Of a DNA stretch of 64,000 bases, positions 61,532 to 64,000 are shown piece by piece (positions within the stretch are counted from its first letter, which is position 1; each line of letters starts with the position of its first letter). The notes beneath the pieces are model-generated. The model had not been told where the DNA came from and made no database searches. It was given only the letters and a program-made list of their open reading frames with translations. Origin of the DNA: Pyrinomonadaceae bacterium (GTDB lineage: Bacteria > Acidobacteriota > Blastocatellia > Pyrinomonadales > Pyrinomonadaceae); NCBI GenBank assembly GCA_021228405.1, contig JAJQRF010000001.1, positions 826,462-890,461 on the forward strand, in the 5' to 3' direction. Both the position numbers and the translations under genes were made by a program.

Positions 61532-64000
61532 TTAGTGGCTTTCGCCTCCCGTGTGCTTTTCTCCGCTCGATCTCGGTTTGTAATCCGGCATTTCCTTGTT
61601 GTAATTCTTCACGCTTGCCAGATAAGTCGTGCGCGGCTGTGTATTCAATTCAGCCAAAAGCGAGTAGTTGCGCGGATCGTTTTTCAATTTCGCAACCATA
61701 CTTTCTTTGTCGTTCAAATCGCCGAAAGTGATCGCTTCGGTCGGGCAAGCCGATTGACAAGCCGTTATCACTTCGCCGTCACGAATTCTGCGGTTGTCCT
61801 TGCGACCTTCGATTCTTGCGGCGGCAATTCTCTGTGTGCAGTAAGTACATTTTTCCATGACCCCGCGACTGCGCACCGAAACTTCGGGGTTACGCATCAA
61901 TTTGTATTGCGGCGTATTCCAATCCTGATAAAGCAGGAAGTTGAAACGTCTGACTTTATACGGGCAGTTGTTCGAGCAGTAACGCGTTCCGACACAGCGG
62001 TTGTAAACCATATCGTTCAATCCTTCGGCACTGTGAACGGTTGCGTGAACCGGACAGACAACTTCGCAGGGTGCTTGTTCGCACTGCTGACAAAGCACGG
62101 GTTGGAAATGCGGACCGTCGGGATTGTTGACATCCGTTCCGCCGAAATAAGCGTCGATTCTGAGCCAGTGCATTTCACGGCTTCGTTCGACCTGTTCTTT
62201 TCCGACGACCGGAATATTGTTTTCCGACTGGCACGCCACCACGCAGGCATTACAGCCGACGCAGGAGTTCAGATCGATCGCCATTCCCCATTTATGCTGC
62301 CATTCGTGCTCAGAATAATTAAACGGGTCATACATCGATTTGTCATAGCCCGAATGCTTCAGCTCGTGTTTTTTCGATTCTTCGGCGAGCTTTTCGATTT
62401 CTTCGACTTCCCAAACGCGTAAAAGATCGCGTCCTTCCATATTGAAATGGATTTGCGTCGAAGCGATCGTCGTTCGTTCACCTCGTTTGACGACCTCGCC
62501 CGTTCCGAAGCTCGGCGCATCCGAACGGCGCACGTCAAAGGCGTTGTAGCCTAAATTTGTGCCGACGCGTCCGGCTTTTGTGCGTCCGTATCCCATATAA
62601 ATGGTGATTACGTCGTCGGGCTGTCCGGGCGAAATCCACATCGGAACCCCGTTTTTGATCTCTGCGCCCTGATATTTGAGCGTTACGAGATCGGATGACA
62701 TATTTCCGCCTTTGGTATTGATAAATGCCGTTCCGCGAACGCCGCCCGACATTTCATCCTGATCGTTTCCCTGGTTGACTTCGAGTTTAGCCGCCGTTGC
62801 CGGACTGACCAGAGCAACGTTGTCCCAGGTGATCTTCGTTAAAGGATTCGGCAGTTCCTGAAGCCAGCCGTTATTTGCAAAACGTCCGTCATAAACGCCC
62901 GGATCGGGTAAGATCAAAATTTCGAGATTTCCCGACGAAGCAGGTTTCGTTTCGGGCTGACTTAAAAATGCCGTGTTGACCGTAACCGCTTTTGCAGGTA
63001 ATGCGGAATTTGCCACGAAACCGTCGTGAATCGCTTTCCGCCAACTGTCTTCAAAAGATTTCGCAGTTGTCGAAGCCGGTGCGCTCGGCGTAGCCGGAGC
63101 AGGACTCGCCGCCGGAGTTGCTGACGGCGACGCGCCCGGCGATGCCGTCACGACAGGTTTCGGCGCAGATGAACCGATATTTTGTGTCTGCCAGAAACCT
63201 TTCACGATGTCGAGATCGGTCTTGTCAAAATTTTCTCTAAAGAAAAGCTGGACTAATTCGTGTGCGCTCTTGCCTTCGTAAAGCGGCTTGATAAGCGGCT
63301 GAATGAGCGAAACCGTTCCGTCGTATGCGCGCGCATCGCTCCACGTTTCGAGATAATGTTTTTCGGAAATATTCCACTGGCAAAGTTCGCCCGTTTCGTC
63401 GATGTATTGTCCGAGCCGAACACGAAGCGGAACTTTTTCCATTCTTTCGGCGGTTAGCTTCAGATCGGCAGGTGTATTGTAAACCGGATTTCCACCCAGA
63501 ATGACGAGCATTTTTACTCTTTCGCCGTCGATGTCGCCAATTAATTCGCGAAGCTGATCGACTTGCAGTTTATCGGCGGCAGGCGAAAGCGGTTCGGTAT
63601 AAACGACCGTCTGCCCGACATTTCCGAGTGCGCCGTTGATCGCGTGTGCCAGCGCGTGAACCATCGGCGATTGATGATCGCCCGGGATAACGACCGTTTT
63701 ACCGCGGCTTGCCTGTAAATCCTTCGCCATCACGGTAATCCATTTCTGCGCGTCCGCCGGTAATCCGGCGGCAGGCGTTCCGCCCGAAACTCCGACCGCC
63801 GCCGCGAGTGCTTTCGCAACTTCGACGACCTGGCTCGGCTTGACCGCCAAACGGTGATCGGCTTTTGCGCCTGTCAAAGTCGTGGTCGATTCGACTGCGT
63901 AAAGACGGTTGACTTGTTTTTTATCTTCTTTGTATGCCCGACCTTTCGCGTAATCCTTCATATAACGGACATTGAAATCCGAGAAAAGGTCTTTGTCGAG
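61532..64000 (-). CDS. actB: Alternative complex III subunit ActB, 5' end outside window
   Basis: Partial. The open frame continues to the window edge with in-frame sequence (DKDLFSDFNVRYMKDYAKGR) before any start, so the N-terminus is missing. About 820 residues are seen: a molybdopterin-oxidoreductase-like part without obvious cofactor ligands, then a ferredoxin-like part with CVGCNACVVACQSENNIPV, CQQCEQAPCEVVCPVHAT, YCSNNCPYKVRRFNF and CTYCTQRI, giving several Fe-S clusters. A Pro/Ala/Ser linker lies around 280. It connects quinol oxidation in ActC to cytochrome subunits. Confidence 0.93.
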   Translation of the reverse strand, partial: LDKDLFSDFNVRYMKDYAKGRAYKEDKKQVNRLYAVESTTTLTGAKADHRLAVKPSQVVEVAKALAAAVGVSGGTPAAGLPADAQKWITVMAKDLQASRGKTVVIPGDHQSPMVHALAHAINGALGNVGQTVVYTEPLSPAADKLQVDQLRELIGDIDGERVKMLVILGGNPVYNTPADLKLTAERMEKVPLRVRLGQYIDETGELCQWNISEKHYLETWSDARAYDGTVSLIQPLIKPLYEGKSAHELVQLFFRENFDKTDLDIVKGFWQTQNIGSSAPKPVVTASPGASPSATPAASPAPATPSAPASTTAKSFEDSWRKAIHDGFVANSALPAKAVTVNTAFLSQPETKPASSGNLEILILPDPGVYDGRFANNGWLQELPNPLTKITWDNVALVSPATAAKLEVNQGNDQDEMSGGVRGTAFINTKGGNMSSDLVTLKYQGAEIKNGVPMWISPGQPDDVITIYMGYGRTKAGRVGTNLGYNAFDVRRSDAPSFGTGEVVKRGERTTIASTQIHFNMEGRDLLRVWEVEEIEKLAEESKKHELKHSGYDKSMYDPFNYSEHEWQHKWGMAIDLNSCVGCNACVVACQSENNIPVVGKEQVERSREMHWLRIDAYFGGTDVNNPDGPHFQPVLCQQCEQAPCEVVCPVHATVHSAEGLNDMVYNRCVGTRYCSNNCPYKVRRFNFLLYQDWNTPQYKLMRNPEVSVRSRGVMEKCTYCTQRIAAARIEGRKDNRRIRDGEVITACQSACPTEAITFGDLNDKESMVAKLKNDPRNYSLLAELNTQPRTTYLASVKNYNKEMPDYKPRSSGEKHTGGESH

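Overview
The window reads as chromosomal DNA of an acidobacterium, most likely of the Blastocatellia/Pyrinomonadaceae type. Clues are a VWA protein of the Acidobacteria-enriched 'VWFA-related' family, an alternative complex III joined to a caa3-type cytochrome oxidase, a type IV pilus pilMNOPQ cluster, a CadC-like winged-helix/TPR regulator, a CHRD plus FG-GAP secreted protein and the TIGR02587/TIGR02588 membrane pair. The taxonomic call is inference from gene content. No rRNA, tRNA or CRISPR array was seen.

Layout. (1) 0-11.6 kb, minus strand: pilMNOPQ, a roadblock/LC7 protein, then four pseudopilin-like genes (FimT/GspH, PilV, PilX and PilW types), the last with a long Pro-Thr tail. (2) 12-21.4 kb: small-molecule and lipid genes (alpha/beta hydrolase, acetyltransferase, acyl-CoA dehydrogenase, aminoglycoside-phosphotransferase-fold protein), a wHTH-TPR regulator, three secreted proteins and a frameshifted DUF3667 gene. 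(3) 21.5-31 kb: secreted proteins and a lipoprotein, AI-2E family permease, an uncharacterised beta-rich protein, metallophosphoesterase, lipid kinase and dapD, with repeat-rich spacers. (4) 31-37.5 kb: NifU-like scaffold, TlpA-like lipoprotein, GH15 hydrolase, RDD protein, AlbA_2 protein and pyruvate kinase. (5) 37.8-42.5 kb: an accessory block of four leftward genes (a possible lysozyme-like protein, a DUF2272 protein, an unknown, a CBS-type membrane protein) facing a rightward integron-integrase-like recombinase, with a tandem repeat and strong inverted repeats between them. (6) 43-51.7 kb: VWA protein, membrane pair, radical SAM enzyme and a LolA/LolD/LolB-like group. (7) 51.8-64 kb, minus strand: a respiratory operon, actB(partial)-C-D-E-F, a small membrane protein, SCO, and cytochrome oxidase subunits II, I, III, IV. 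It would carry electrons from quinol through alternative complex III to an oxygen-reducing oxidase.

The most unusual content is outside the genes. Three arrays have a strict 21-bp period but different unit sequences. Two composite GAGTCCC/GGGACTC hairpin elements occur 1.7 kb apart. Four intergenic hairpins are built from repeats of simple short words. The recombinase shows IntI-family features but lacks two expected active-site residues and lies beside a 34-bp inverted repeat shaped like a recombinase core site.
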